Assembly (NCBI RefSeq): GCF_024347335.1
Contig: NZ_AP025464.1
Span: 806,001 to 870,000 of the forward strand
DNA length: 64,000 nt
Source: Vibrio celticus
GTDB taxonomy: Bacteria > Pseudomonadota > Gammaproteobacteria > Enterobacterales > Vibrionaceae
Direction of reading: 5' to 3'
Under the pieces are notes generated by a model. It saw only the letters and a list, made by a program, of their open reading frames with translations, ran no database searches and was not told the DNA's origin. Below are positions 25,532 to 35,033 of this stretch, in pieces. The translations under genes were made by a program, and so were the position numbers. Positions within the stretch are counted from its first letter, which is position 1; each line of letters opens with the position of its first letter.

Positions 25532-26541
25532 TATCGTTTCTCTTTCAAACTTGGGGAGTTATCTAACGCTTTATATTCAAGTATTTTTTGCATCAACAAA
25601 ATAAATAAAGCGCTGACGACAACTGCAATAAAAATTGAACTAAACCTATATAAAATAGAAAAAATAGCGTCTTGCTCACTTGGGGTTAAAGCAGTTGTCA
25701 AAGGTACCGTTAATGAAGCCATCCCGGCAGAGGCAACGGCAGATTTTAATTTACCTTGTGTGTGCCAATAACAGAATGGCCCCATAGCAATTGTGAATAA
25801 TAACCAATACAAAATTGCATTTTCGTACCATGGTCCAAGAATCAATTGCACAGCCAATCCTGTAATACAGCCCAGCGCTGTACCAATCACTCTCACTTTG
25901 GCCATTTGCACTGCACCTGAACAAGTTAAAGGTGCCAAAATTACAAGTATTGATGCGTATGCAGCCGATGAGTCATAAAGATCAACAACTTGAAATACGA
26001 TAAAAGACAGCATCACGACAACCCAAATCACCATGATTTGCGTTGCATCGTACTGAATAGGCAGTGCTGTTTCTTCTGGCTGTTGGTTCTTGTCTGTCGC
26101 GTCCGGGAATAGCCAATATGCCATAGAACAGATCACAATATTCATAAAGCAATACACGCCAATCGTGATTGATATTTCTTCTATGTCGATAAAGTCGTAA
26201 CTACTTAGATGCAATAAAATAGATATCGCAATCAATCCCATATACCCGATAATAAAGGTTTGTTTTTTTGTCATCGCAATACATTTAAAGAGAAATACTC
26301 CCGCTACAGCGATCAACAAAGCAAAGGGATAACTTCCGAAAGCTCCCCATAGTAAATTAGCCTGAATTATTGACCAAAGTGCACTAGCCGCAATGATCAA
26401 CAACAGAGGTAGGTTCAAGCTATCACTTAGGCTAAGTACAAAAAGGGGCAGCAGAATCGCCAAAAAGCCCAGTTCCCAGCCCATACTCATACTTATGGCT
26501 AAACCGAATGAACAACCAAACCATATTCGAAACGTCTTCAT
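25531..26541 (-). CDS. FUSC/DUF2955-like integral membrane transporter
   Basis: A 336-residue inner-membrane protein with about ten hydrophobic segments in two blocks, split by a short cytoplasmic loop (DATDKNQQPEETALPIQYDA at about 150-169). The pattern, including LAPLTCSGAVQMAKVRVIGTALGCITG in the second block, is that of the fusaric-acid-resistance/aromatic-acid exporter group (AaeB-like, DUF2955 type). Such proteins work with an HlyD-type adaptor, here encoded 9 bases upstream. The gene also overlaps the patatin gene downstream. The divergent LysR gene resembles AaeR-type control. The likely job is efflux of a small, probably aromatic or organic, acid. The substrate is inferred only. Confidence 0.75.
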   Translation of the reverse strand: MKTFRIWFGCSFGLAISMSMGWELGFLAILLPLFVLSLSDSLNLPLLLIIAASALWSIIQANLLWGAFGSYPFALLIAVAGVFLFKCIAMTKKQTFIIGYMGLIAISILLHLSSYDFIDIEEISITIGVYCFMNIVICSMAYWLFPDATDKNQQPEETALPIQYDATQIMVIWVVVMLSFIVFQVVDLYDSSAAYASILVILAPLTCSGAVQMAKVRVIGTALGCITGLAVQLILGPWYENAILYWLLFTIAMGPFCYWHTQGKLKSAVASAGMASLTVPLTTALTPSEQDAIFSILYRFSSIFIAVVVSALFILLMQKILEYKALDNSPSLKEKR

Positions 26542-26550
26542 CGCGACCGC

Positions 26551-27615
26551 CTAATAGATGAAATGAAACCAGCTAACCAAACGGATACGCATCTTAGCGA
26601 CAAGCCCCCAAAAGCGATTATCGTTTGAGTACAAGGCTAACGTCGCTCTAGAACCAACAAATAGTGGGCTCGGCAACACACCGTCACTCTGTAGATTAAT
26701 TCTTGTTCGTTGCGCATCGCGTACCCAACGGTTATTCCCTTCAATTTGAGTTAACGTACCGTTTGGGGTTTGGTGAGCGGAAGCAACACCTAAATCTCGG
26801 CTCGCGACACGATAGTCAAATATCTGTCCGGGATGAGCATCAAACGTAACAAGCGCTCGATAGCTTTCTTGAACATGCGCCACAGACTTTTCTCTAAAAT
26901 CAGCCGCGACCCACATAGAACCATCAGATATTAATGTAATCAACGGCATATTGGCTGTCGCCATTGCTCCAACTTCTAAACGTAGGTTAGTAACGACACC
27001 ATCGCTTTGTGAACGTACTGTGGTATTCATTAAATCAAGCTGTGCTTGCTTAACTCTATTTTCAGCCAGCAATACATCAGTTGTTGGCTGACCCGCTTCT
27101 CCTAAACGAGCGACCAAAGTGCTAAGGTTATGCTTTTCAATCTCAAGTACCGAGCTTGCAACTTGGTATTGTTTAAAAACATTGTCTAGATATGATGCCG
27201 ACACTGCTTGATTTTTGGCAAGCTCGGCAATTCGTAGATAGTCTGTTTGTGCATTTTTATAACTGGCTTCGGCCCTAGATATGCTCGCTATCGCCATCTT
27301 TTTCTGAGCATATAAAGAACGTTCTTGTTCTTTTGCCGCTTTCAATGACAACTCAGCTTGCTCCAGCGCTATTTGGTATCGACTCGAGTCCAGTTCGAAT
27401 AGCACGTCGCCCTTTTCAACCACCTCATTGTTCTCAACGAATACTCGTATGACTCGACTTGTCACCTCTGGCGCTATCTGCACAACTTGTCCATAAACAC
27501 GTCCTTCTGTTGTGAAAGGAGCTCGACGATCCGCGATAATTAAATACACAAATAAGACAACAAATACGCTACCCAAAATTTTCATAGTGCGCTTAAATAC
27601 TTGCTTTTGCTTCAT
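26551..27615 (-). CDS. HlyD-family membrane-fusion protein (AaeA/EmrA-like)
   Basis: A 354-residue periplasmic adaptor anchored by one N-terminal membrane segment (VFVVLFVYLIIADRR, about 14-28). After it come the first half of the lipoyl domain (VEKGDVLFELDSSRYQIALE), an alpha-helical hairpin at about 85-180 rich in Ala/Lys/Glu, the second lipoyl half and the beta-barrel (SDGVVTNLRLEVGAM, WVAADFREK). I start at 27615 rather than the longer frame because AGGATG precedes this ATG and the protein begins MKQKQVFKRTMKIL. It is first in the operon with the FUSC permease and the patatin lipoprotein, and shares a 99-base divergent region with a LysR gene. Confidence 0.87.
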   Translation of the reverse strand: MKQKQVFKRTMKILGSVFVVLFVYLIIADRRAPFTTEGRVYGQVVQIAPEVTSRVIRVFVENNEVVEKGDVLFELDSSRYQIALEQAELSLKAAKEQERSLYAQKKMAIASISRAEASYKNAQTDYLRIAELAKNQAVSASYLDNVFKQYQVASSVLEIEKHNLSTLVARLGEAGQPTTDVLLAENRVKQAQLDLMNTTVRSQSDGVVTNLRLEVGAMATANMPLITLISDGSMWVAADFREKSVAHVQESYRALVTFDAHPGQIFDYRVASRDLGVASAHQTPNGTLTQIEGNNRWVRDAQRTRINLQSDGVLPSPLFVGSRATLALYSNDNRFWGLVAKMRIRLVSWFHFIY

Positions 27616-27714
27616 GCTACATCCTAACCGAAAAGATTTTTGTGCAATTATAGTCAAAACAAAATTGTTCTGGTACGCTCATAAAGAGCCCGCACTTGAG
27701 CTAAAAATAGGACA

Positions 27715-28593
27715 ATGAAAGCAAGTTTTGACGATATCAGACTATTTTCCCAAGTCGTACTTCATGGAGGGATCAGTGCTGCAGCTAAGGCAAATAATAT
27801 GCAGCGCTCAAAGGTCAGCCGCCGCTTAAAAGCGTTAGAATCCTCTCTAGGTACAGAGCTCTTGATTCGTACCACACGGAATATTGAACTAACTGGGGCT
27901 GGGAAACACTTGTACGAATTGGTGGCTAAGCAGGTTTATCACATTGAGCAAGGAGTTGAAGCCTTACAAGAAAGTCAGCGTGATTTTAATGGCCTTTTAC
28001 GTCTCGCTATCCCTTCAGCTTTGATGAGCTCTCCTATCTTTCACTCAACCATCGATGACTATTCGGCACAATTCCCGAATGTTCAAATCGAAATTGAAAA
28101 TTACCAAGACAGTGTGGACTTGAGACGAAATAGGTTTGATCTACAGATACTCCCCAATACTGTCAAAATCATAGATGATAGTTACATACAATTTAACTTG
28201 TTACATTACGGCTCAAGGCTCGTCGCAACCAAGCAATATCTCGACTCTCATCCCTTTTGTGACAGCTTAAATGACCTTAAGCTGCACCGTATTCTATCCA
28301 ATCGATACAGCGCTGACTTTCTGGATAAGTCCATTCAAATCCATTTAAATTCCGACGATCTAAACCTTTTACTCAAGTTAGCGTTACAACACCGCGGGAT
28401 TGCCTTTCTACCGGATATCTATCTAATGCGATCAGGGGATGAATCCAACTTAGTACATGTTTTGCCAGAAATTGATTTCCCTAAATTGAGTTTGACCATG
28501 ATCTACCCTTCCGCGAATTCGTTATCGAAAAAGACTCGCTCATTCATAGACCTATTTAAGTTAAACCTGGAACAGGCTATGGCAGCAAATTAG
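27715..28593 (+). CDS. LysR-family regulator divergent from the HlyD-FUSC-patatin operon
   Basis: A 292-residue LysR-type transcription factor. The N-terminal winged helix (residues 1-60: DDIRLFSQVVLHGGISAAAK, NNMQRSKVSRRLKALESSLG) is typical, and the remaining ~230 residues form the periplasmic-binding-protein-like effector domain. Like AaeR and other LysR members, it is transcribed divergently from the genes it probably controls, with 99 bases between starts that would hold both promoters and the operator. The inducer is unknown. A perfect 26-base palindromic terminator follows. Confidence 0.9.
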   Translation: MKASFDDIRLFSQVVLHGGISAAAKANNMQRSKVSRRLKALESSLGTELLIRTTRNIELTGAGKHLYELVAKQVYHIEQGVEALQESQRDFNGLLRLAIPSALMSSPIFHSTIDDYSAQFPNVQIEIENYQDSVDLRRNRFDLQILPNTVKIIDDSYIQFNLLHYGSRLVATKQYLDSHPFCDSLNDLKLHRILSNRYSADFLDKSIQIHLNSDDLNLLLKLALQHRGIAFLPDIYLMRSGDESNLVHVLPEIDFPKLSLTMIYPSANSLSKKTRSFIDLFKLNLEQAMAAN

Positions 28594-28659
28594 TAGTTCA
28601 AACAACGGGAAGGAAATGATGTTTGTGGTGTTCTTTAAAGTTGTAGTTACGTGATGGAA

Positions 28660-28685
28660 AAAGGGAGCTGGTACCAGCTCCCTTT
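28660..28685. terminator. Bidirectional terminator between LysR and SorC genes
   Basis: A perfect 26-base palindrome centred on GGTACC (AAAGGGAGCTG... CAGCTCCCTTT) with A- and T-tracts on either side, serving two convergent genes. Confidence 0.88.
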
Positions 28686-28719
28686 CATTTAATGACGATT
28701 ATATTCTAGCGACTTGCAT

Positions 28720-29709
28720 TTAACTCACATGCTTCATCTGCTCATCCAAGTTAAGCACCGTCAAAGCATTGCTTACGCTAGTTGCAATCACGTCTACCAC
28801 GCCGGTTCTTAGAGCTCCTAATAGAGCTAATGGCTTACTGTTCTCGGCGGCGATAGCAATCACTTCCGCTATTGGGCGAAACTCTTCCAAACCTAAACCG
28901 ATCACACGGTCACTCATTACTGTGTTTGCCGCTTTGCCATGCACATCAAAAAAGTCATAACCAGCAAAGTCACCGACGACACCTTGCAATAAACGAGATT
29001 GAACAACCTCACCCGCCGTAAACCAACCTAAGTCGACCATGTAGCTGTTTTCACTCATATCACCGATACCGACTAAAGCGACATCGGCTTTTCGAGCGAG
29101 ATCGAGGGTCTGCTTAACGGTGCTGTTTTCCATGAATGCGGTTTTTTGCGCTTTATTCTCGGCATAAGCAGGTGCGTATAAGGTTTCAGAAGATCCACCG
29201 TACTTTTTGGCTAGCTGCCTGCATATATGGTCGGCATTAAACATACCGCCTCTTGGGTGAATACCGCCGATACCACACACGAATTTACAGTCTCGTGGCG
29301 TAATGACGCCAGTGTGGTGAGCAACAGACGATACGTTTCGACCTTGGCCAACCGTCACCACCATCCCGTTTTTCAGTGTACTGGTAAGATAATTAGACAC
29401 TAAACCGGCTACTTGGAGTCTCTGCTTCTCTTCATTTGGTTGGTCTAGTGCCACAAGAGCACGCTTAACACCAAACCGTTCGATCAAACGTTGCTCGATC
29501 TTCGCGCTAAAGACGGGGTGGTATTTCACGGTGATCTCAACAATGCCCTCATCTCGGGCTTGCTTGAGCATTCGACCAACCTTTGCACGGGATATAGAGA
29601 ACTTTTTGGAGATCTCTTCTTGTGTCGCGCCATCCTGATAATAAGCAACCGCCACTTCAGTGAGGAGATCAGTGTTTTCTTCGGAAACATCTTGGATATT
29701 CTTACTCAT
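28720..29709 (-). CDS. SorC/DeoR-type sugar-binding transcriptional regulator
   Basis: A 329-residue regulator of the SorC family. The N-terminal helix-turn-helix (about 12-55, QDGATQEEISKKFSISRAKV then MLKQARDEGIVEI) is followed by the sugar-phosphate-binding domain (about 58-320), with VVTVGQGRNVSSVA, FVCGIGGIHPRGG and ALVGIGDMSENSYM as phosphate-loop-like glycine motifs. It is divergent from tal and tkt, which make and use sugar phosphates, so the natural ligand is probably a pentose- or triose-phosphate. The spacer holds repeated copies of a CANATGTTC-type motif that is a candidate operator. Confidence 0.9.
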   Translation of the reverse strand: MSKNIQDVSEENTDLLTEVAVAYYQDGATQEEISKKFSISRAKVGRMLKQARDEGIVEITVKYHPVFSAKIEQRLIERFGVKRALVALDQPNEEKQRLQVAGLVSNYLTSTLKNGMVVTVGQGRNVSSVAHHTGVITPRDCKFVCGIGGIHPRGGMFNADHICRQLAKKYGGSSETLYAPAYAENKAQKTAFMENSTVKQTLDLARKADVALVGIGDMSENSYMVDLGWFTAGEVVQSRLLQGVVGDFAGYDFFDVHGKAANTVMSDRVIGLGLEEFRPIAEVIAIAAENSKPLALLGALRTGVVDVIATSVSNALTVLNLDEQMKHVS

Positions 29710-29752
29710 ATACCACGCAACCTATATTTAACAATTAATTTACCTACTTTGA

Positions 29753-30037
29753 GATCAAATGTTCGACGCCTAAGCAAATGATGCACAAGTTTACACCTTG
29801 AACATATGTAACGGCAAGGTACATTTGTTCAGTATGGTAACCTTGATTTTATTGTTGATTAATTCGCCTTACTTTGTTCGTTAAACGTTTGCTTGCATAG
29901 CCCATGATTACTAGAGCGAAATATATTTGACTGAAGTCACCATACAGCACTATTTACCGTTGACTTTGATGCTAGATCGGATAAATATGGCTACATCATT
30001 TACTCATCGAGCGATCAAATGTTCTGTGCAAATGTTC
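29753..30037. promoter_or_regulatory. Repeated CANATGTTC motif: candidate SorC operators
   Basis: The motif occurs five times between the SorC gene and tal. GATCAAATGTTC is at 29753-29764 and identically at 30013-30024. TGAACATATGT is at 29799-29809 on the opposite strand facing ACATTTGTTCA at 29821-29831 (10 of 11 matching as an inverted repeat with 11 bases between). GCAAATGTTCG occurs at 30028-30038. Spacing and orientation suggest binding sites of the adjacent regulator. Confidence 0.5.
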
Positions 30038-30120
30038 GTTCGGAGAAAAATTTAAATTAATGTAAGTTTGGCTCACTGGTACAACCATTGAGAACTTCAT
30101 TAGTTAGCTTGCAAATGCCC

Positions 30121-30144
30121 ACACCTCTCCCATTAACGAGGTGT
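30121..30144 (+). promoter_or_regulatory. Hairpin in the tal leader
   Basis: A seven-base stem ACACCTC (30121-30127) / GAGGTGT (30138-30144) ends 25 bases before the tal start codon. It could influence mRNA stability or translation of this highly expressed gene. Confidence 0.4.
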
Positions 30145-30168
30145 TATGCGATACATAGGATGATCAAA

Positions 30169-31119
30169 ATGAGCAATAAATTAGAGCAACTTCGTAAACT
30201 AACAACTGTTGTAGCTGACACTGGCGATATCGAAGCTATCAGCAAGTACACTCCTGAAGATGCAACAACTAACCCATCTCTAATTCTTAAAGCTGCTCAA
30301 ATTGCTGAGTACGCTCCTCTAATCGATGCTTCTATCGAATACGCAAAAGCGCAAAGCGGTGATAAAGCACAGCAAGTTCAAGATACTTGCGACATGCTTA
30401 ACGTGAACATCGGTAAAGAAATCCTGAAAGTTGTACCTGGCCGTATCTCTACTGAAGTAGATGCTCGTCTTTCTTACGACATGGAAGGCAGCGTTGCTAA
30501 AGCTCGTCAACTTATCAAAATGTACAACGACGCTGGCATCACTAACGACCGCATCCTTATCAAACTGGCTTCTACTTGGGAAGGCATCCGTGCTGCTGAA
30601 ATCCTAGAGAAAGAAGGCATCAACTGTAACCTAACGCTTCTATTCTCTTTCGCTCAAGCTCGTGCTTGTGCTGAAGCTGGCGTATTCCTAATCTCTCCTT
30701 TCGTAGGTCGCATCATGGACTGGTACAAAGCGAAAGAAGGTCGTGATTTCGAAGCTTCAGAAGATCCAGGCGTAATCTCAGTTTCAGATATCTACAACTA
30801 CTACAAAGACCACGGCTACAAGACTGTTGTTATGGGCGCAAGCTTCCGTAACATCGGCGAGATCCTTGAACTTGCTGGTTGTGACCGTCTAACTATCGCT
30901 CCGCAACTTCTAGCAGACCTAGAAGCAGCAGAAGGCGAAGTAGTAGAGAAGCTTATCGACTCTAACGGTACTAAAGAGCGTCCAGCAGCGATGACTCACG
31001 CTGAGTTCCTATGGGACCACAACCAAGATGCAATGGCTGTTGAGAAACTGGCTGAAGGCATCCGCAACTTCGCCGTTGACCAAGGCAAACTAGAAGACAT
31101 GATCGCAGCTAAGCTGTAA
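30169..31119 (+). CDS. tal: Transaldolase
   Basis: A 316-residue class I aldolase-type transaldolase of the TalB subfamily, moving a dihydroxyacetone unit between sedoheptulose-7-phosphate and glyceraldehyde-3-phosphate in the non-oxidative pentose-phosphate pathway. The start at 30169 (MSNKLEQLRKLTTVVADTGD) has AGGATG upstream and is the standard N terminus; the longer frame is spurious. Signature regions are DATTNPSLILKA (about 32-43), the Schiff-base lysine segment ILIKLASTWEG with Lys near residue 130, and ISPFVGRIMDWY. Codon use is strongly biased toward preferred codons, a sign of high expression. tkt follows after 87 bases with a leaky-looking hairpin between. Confidence 0.97.
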   Translation: MSNKLEQLRKLTTVVADTGDIEAISKYTPEDATTNPSLILKAAQIAEYAPLIDASIEYAKAQSGDKAQQVQDTCDMLNVNIGKEILKVVPGRISTEVDARLSYDMEGSVAKARQLIKMYNDAGITNDRILIKLASTWEGIRAAEILEKEGINCNLTLLFSFAQARACAEAGVFLISPFVGRIMDWYKAKEGRDFEASEDPGVISVSDIYNYYKDHGYKTVVMGASFRNIGEILELAGCDRLTIAPQLLADLEAAEGEVVEKLIDSNGTKERPAAMTHAEFLWDHNQDAMAVEKLAEGIRNFAVDQGKLEDMIAAKL

Positions 31120-31139
31120 TCACTCTTACCAAATTCAAA

Positions 31140-31162
31140 TAGGGGAACGTTCAGTTCCCCTA
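31140..31162 (+). terminator. Intercistronic hairpin between tal and tkt
   Basis: A nine-base perfect stem TAGGGGAAC / GTTCCCCTA with a five-base loop, followed by CTTTTATC. The T-tract is weak, so partial read-through into tkt is likely. Confidence 0.7.
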
Positions 31163-31206
31163 CTTTTATCAATTTTGTTTTTCTTAATTTTTATTCGGAA
31201 GTTCTT

Positions 31207-33198
31207 ATGAATCGCAAACATCTAGCTAACGCTATTCGTGCTCTAAGCATGGACGGCGTACAACAAGCAAACTCTGGTCACCCAGGCGCACCTATGGGTA
31301 TGGCTGACATCGCTGAAGTACTTTGGCGTTCTCACCTAAACCACAACCCAGCAAACCCAGAGTGGGCTGACCGCGACCGTTTTATCCTGTCGAATGGCCA
31401 CGGCTCAATGTTGATTTACTCTCTGCTTCACCTAGCAGGTTACGAGCTTTCAATTGAAGACCTTAAAAACTTCCGTCAACTGCACTCTAAGACTCCAGGT
31501 CACCCAGAGTACGGCTACGCACCAGGCATCGAAACAACGACTGGTCCTCTAGGTCAAGGCATCACTAACGCTGTTGGTATGGCTATGGCAGAGAAAGCGC
31601 TAGCTGCACAGTTCAACAAAGAAGGCCACGACATCGTAGACCACTACACTTATGCATTCATGGGTGATGGCTGTCTGATGGAAGGCATTTCTCACGAAGC
31701 ATGTTCTCTAGCAGGTACGCTTGGTCTTGGTAAGCTGGTTGCTTTCTGGGATGACAACGGTATCTCTATCGATGGCGAAGTTGAAGGTTGGTTCTCTGAC
31801 GATACACCTAAGCGTTTCGAAGCTTACGGCTGGCACGTAATCCCAGCGGTAGATGGCCACGACTCTGACGCTATCAACGCAGCGATTGAAGCGGCTAAAG
31901 CAGACCCTCGCCCTACTCTAATCTGTACTAAAACAGTAATTGGCTTTGGTTCTCCAAACAAAGCAGGTACGCACGACTGTCACGGTGCACCACTAGGCGC
32001 TGAAGAAATTGCAGCAACACGTAAAGAATTAGGTTGGGAGCACGGTCCTTTTGAAATTCCGTCGGAAGTTTACTCAGAGTGGGATGCGAAAGAAGCAGGC
32101 GCAGCTAAGGAAGCAGCGTGGAACGAGAAACTTGCAGCTTATGAAGCAGCATACCCTGAGCTGGCAGCTGAATTCAAACGCCGCGTAAACGGTGAACTAC
32201 CTGCTGAGTGGGAAGAGAAAGCATCGGCAATCATCGCTGATCTTCAAGCTAACCCAGCAAACATCGCATCACGTAAAGCATCTCAAAATGCTCTAGAAGC
32301 GTTCGGTGCTATGCTACCTGAATTCATGGGCGGCTCTGCTGACCTTGCGCCTTCTAACCTGACTATGTGGTCTGGTTCTAAGTCTCTTGAAGCAAACGAC
32401 TTCTCTGGTAACTACATCCACTACGGTGTACGTGAATTCGGTATGACGGCTATCATGAACGGTATCGCTCTGCACGGTGGTTTCGTACCATACGGCGCAA
32501 CGTTCCTAATGTTCATGGAATACGCTCGTAACGCTATGCGTATGGCTGCTCTGATGAAAACTCAGAACATCCAAGTTTACACGCATGACTCTATCGGCCT
32601 AGGCGAAGATGGTCCAACTCACCAACCAGTTGAGCAGATCGCTTCTCTACGTCTAACTCCAAACATGAGCACATGGCGTCCATGTGACCAAGTTGAGTCT
32701 GCTGTTGCCTGGAAACTAGCAATCGAGCGTAAAGATGGTCCTTCTGCGCTTATCTTCTCTCGTCAAAACCTTGCACAACAAGATCGTGACGCTGAGCAAG
32801 TGGCAAACATCGCTAAGGGTGGTTACATCCTGAAAGATTGTGAAGGCAAGCCAGAGCTTATCCTTATCGCAACGGGTTCTGAAGTTGAGCTAGCGGTTAA
32901 CGCTGCTGCTGAGCTAACAGCTGAAGGTAAGAAAGTACGCGTAGTTTCTATGCCTGCTACTGACGCGTTCGACAAGCAAGACGCGCAGTACCGTGAGTCT
33001 GTACTTCCATCTGACGTTACAGCACGTATCGCTGTAGAAGCTGGCATCGCTGACTTCTGGTACAAGTACGTTGGTTTTGGTGGCAAGATCATCGGTATGA
33101 CAACGTTCGGCGAGTCTGCACCAGCAGGTGAACTATTCAAGATGTTTGGTTTCACTACTGAAAACGTAGTAAACACAGCGAAAGAGCTTCTAGCTTAA
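31207..33198 (+). CDS. tkt: Transketolase
   Basis: A 663-residue thiamine-diphosphate enzyme of the pentose-phosphate pathway. The pyrophosphate-binding GDGCLMEGISHEACSLAG (about 154-171) with its downstream DDNGIS supplies the metal and cofactor site. HPEYG and TGPLGQG (residues about 98-121) are active-site loops, and VREFGMTAIMNGIALHGG and DSIGLGEDGPTHQPVEQ (about 460-480) are the pyrimidine-binding and substrate elements. The C-terminal domain ends VVNTAKELLA. Length and motifs are those of TktA/TktB. Codon use is highly biased, as in tal. It lies directly after tal and is followed by a strong terminator. Confidence 0.97.
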   Translation: MNRKHLANAIRALSMDGVQQANSGHPGAPMGMADIAEVLWRSHLNHNPANPEWADRDRFILSNGHGSMLIYSLLHLAGYELSIEDLKNFRQLHSKTPGHPEYGYAPGIETTTGPLGQGITNAVGMAMAEKALAAQFNKEGHDIVDHYTYAFMGDGCLMEGISHEACSLAGTLGLGKLVAFWDDNGISIDGEVEGWFSDDTPKRFEAYGWHVIPAVDGHDSDAINAAIEAAKADPRPTLICTKTVIGFGSPNKAGTHDCHGAPLGAEEIAATRKELGWEHGPFEIPSEVYSEWDAKEAGAAKEAAWNEKLAAYEAAYPELAAEFKRRVNGELPAEWEEKASAIIADLQANPANIASRKASQNALEAFGAMLPEFMGGSADLAPSNLTMWSGSKSLEANDFSGNYIHYGVREFGMTAIMNGIALHGGFVPYGATFLMFMEYARNAMRMAALMKTQNIQVYTHDSIGLGEDGPTHQPVEQIASLRLTPNMSTWRPCDQVESAVAWKLAIERKDGPSALIFSRQNLAQQDRDAEQVANIAKGGYILKDCEGKPELILIATGSEVELAVNAAAELTAEGKKVRVVSMPATDAFDKQDAQYRESVLPSDVTARIAVEAGIADFWYKYVGFGGKIIGMTTFGESAPAGELFKMFGFTTENVVNTAKELLA

Positions 33199-33242
33199 TC
33201 TTGAATACATTATCTCGCCTTTAAATGGGTTGATACATACTG

Positions 33243-33270
33243 AAAGCCCCGCATGAAAATGCGGGGCTTT
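33243..33270. terminator. Terminator after tkt
   Basis: A 12-base perfect stem AAAGCCCCGCAT / ATGCGGGGCTTT with a four-base loop, followed by a T-run. It may also serve the convergent chemoreceptor gene, though its minus-strand T-tract is short. Confidence 0.93.
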
Positions 33271-33305
33271 TTTGTCTTTTCTCTCATTCGGATTAAATCT
33301 AACGG

Positions 33306-34868
33306 CTATTTTTCTTCGAAACGCTTTGCCAGTTGGTAGAACTCATTGACTTGTTCTTTTAGCTCTGTGGAGTGGTCTTTCACAGAATGCGTAGCAACCA
33401 AATTTTGTTCTGCCGTAGACGCGATAGACTGCATATGCAGGTTGACTTCACTCGACAGCTCACGTTGTTTACGAGCAGAACTTTCAACAGACTGCATGAG
33501 TTCATTCATGGATTGCATTAGGTTTTCGACTTCCGACAAGCGCTCTGCACTCACCTTCGCAACATCACCACACGCATCCGTTTGCTCTCGGTTCGCCAGA
33601 ATGTCTTTTTGCCACCCTTCAATCGTCGTTAGCATGGTATCGATGCTCTCTTTGATCTGAACCGTCGCCTTTGAGGTTCGACCCGACAACGCGCGCACTT
33701 CGTCGGCAACGACAGCAAAACCTCGTCCTTGCTCGCCTGCTCTCGCCGCTTCAATCGCAGCGTTCAGGGCCAACAAGTTGGTTTGTTCGGCGATTCCACC
33801 AATCTCTTCCATTATCTTGCTCACGCTCTGAGCTTGGTCGCTCAGTTGGTAAGTCGTTTGAGTCGCCTTTTCGGCCTGAGAAGCTAGGCTCTCTAAGTTT
33901 TGATGAGTTTGATTAATACTCTCTTTAGCGCCAGCACAGGTTTGCAAAGTCACATCGACAATCTGGTGCGCTTCTTCTGTGCGAGAAGAGACCTCATTGG
34001 CGGTGACTTCAACCTCTTCAGTCGCCTCTCGTACTTGAAGAATGTCTTTTGTTTGTTGATCTAAAGCTTCAGATACTTCAAATGACGTGGCATTCAAGTT
34101 GTCAGCCAAATCTTGTAACGGCTTGGCAGAGTCTGTCATACGACCTAACACGGTGCGGATTCTTGCAGACAATAGTTTTAAGTGAAAGTCGGCAATAGAG
34201 AACTGACTATTACCTGAATAAACAAGACGACTGACACTATCGAATTTCGATTGCAGCTTTTTCAACTGCAGTGGAGTATCTATCAGCTCTTGTCGGAAAA
34301 GTAACGCCAATGCTGAAACAGGAAGTAGGCTCAACAACCATTGGGATACTTGCCCTACTTCGATAAGATTTGAAACCAGAGGCGCAGCCAAAGAACCTAA
34401 CAACACGGCGTAACGAACACTGTCACTGATCTTTAAGGACCATTGGCGACCCGACTTTTCAGCCTTCAAGAGGCCTTGGTAAGCCTTGTCTGCAACTTGT
34501 ATCCATTCATTCTTTGGCTTAACACGAACAGATTGGTAGCCACTCACCTTACCATTGTCGTAAATCGGAGTTACGTAAGCATCGACCCAATAAAACCCAC
34601 CGGATTTGGTTTTGTTTTTTACGATGCCACGCCACGCTTTACCTTGCTTTAGGTTAACCCACATATCGGCAAAAGCGGCTTTCGGCATATCGTTATGCCT
34701 TACGATATTGTGGTGTTGCCCTAGCAATTCTTGTTGGCTGTATTCCGCTATGCGACAAAAAGCATCATTACTGTACGTAATCACGCCTTTTAAATCAGTG
34801 GTAGAGACAAGCTGTTCGTTTTCGCTGAGAAGCGTTTCACGAGATTGAGTAGATGAGCTGACAGTCAT
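33306..34868 (-). CDS. PAS-domain methyl-accepting chemotaxis protein (Aer-like)
   Basis: A 520-residue chemoreceptor. A PAS domain at about 15-125 (TDLKGVITYSNDAFCRIAEY, GIVKNKTKSGGFYWVDAYVT) has the same layout as Aer, which senses redox or oxygen through FAD. One hydrophobic block lies at about 150-195 (two short membrane segments with a tight turn), so the sensor is cytoplasmic. The signalling domain carries the conserved hairpin tip GIAEQTNLLALNAAIEAARA followed by GRGFAVVADEVRALSGRT. No C-terminal CheR-binding pentapeptide is seen. It is monocistronic. The specific signal is not visible, but energy taxis is the usual role. Confidence 0.9.
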   Translation of the reverse strand: MTVSSSTQSRETLLSENEQLVSTTDLKGVITYSNDAFCRIAEYSQQELLGQHHNIVRHNDMPKAAFADMWVNLKQGKAWRGIVKNKTKSGGFYWVDAYVTPIYDNGKVSGYQSVRVKPKNEWIQVADKAYQGLLKAEKSGRQWSLKISDSVRYAVLLGSLAAPLVSNLIEVGQVSQWLLSLLPVSALALLFRQELIDTPLQLKKLQSKFDSVSRLVYSGNSQFSIADFHLKLLSARIRTVLGRMTDSAKPLQDLADNLNATSFEVSEALDQQTKDILQVREATEEVEVTANEVSSRTEEAHQIVDVTLQTCAGAKESINQTHQNLESLASQAEKATQTTYQLSDQAQSVSKIMEEIGGIAEQTNLLALNAAIEAARAGEQGRGFAVVADEVRALSGRTSKATVQIKESIDTMLTTIEGWQKDILANREQTDACGDVAKVSAERLSEVENLMQSMNELMQSVESSARKQRELSSEVNLHMQSIASTAEQNLVATHSVKDHSTELKEQVNEFYQLAKRFEEK

Positions 34869-35033
34869 TATATTAACTTAGGTTAATTATTATTTTAGGC
34901 GAGGAATATATACAATTATTAAAGTTATGACAAAATGTGAACGTCACATTTTGTGTAAATGCCTGCTATTTATACAAATATTAGCTAAGTACCTCACAAA
35001 GCTAATAACTTCACTATCTTCTCATGCCAACAG

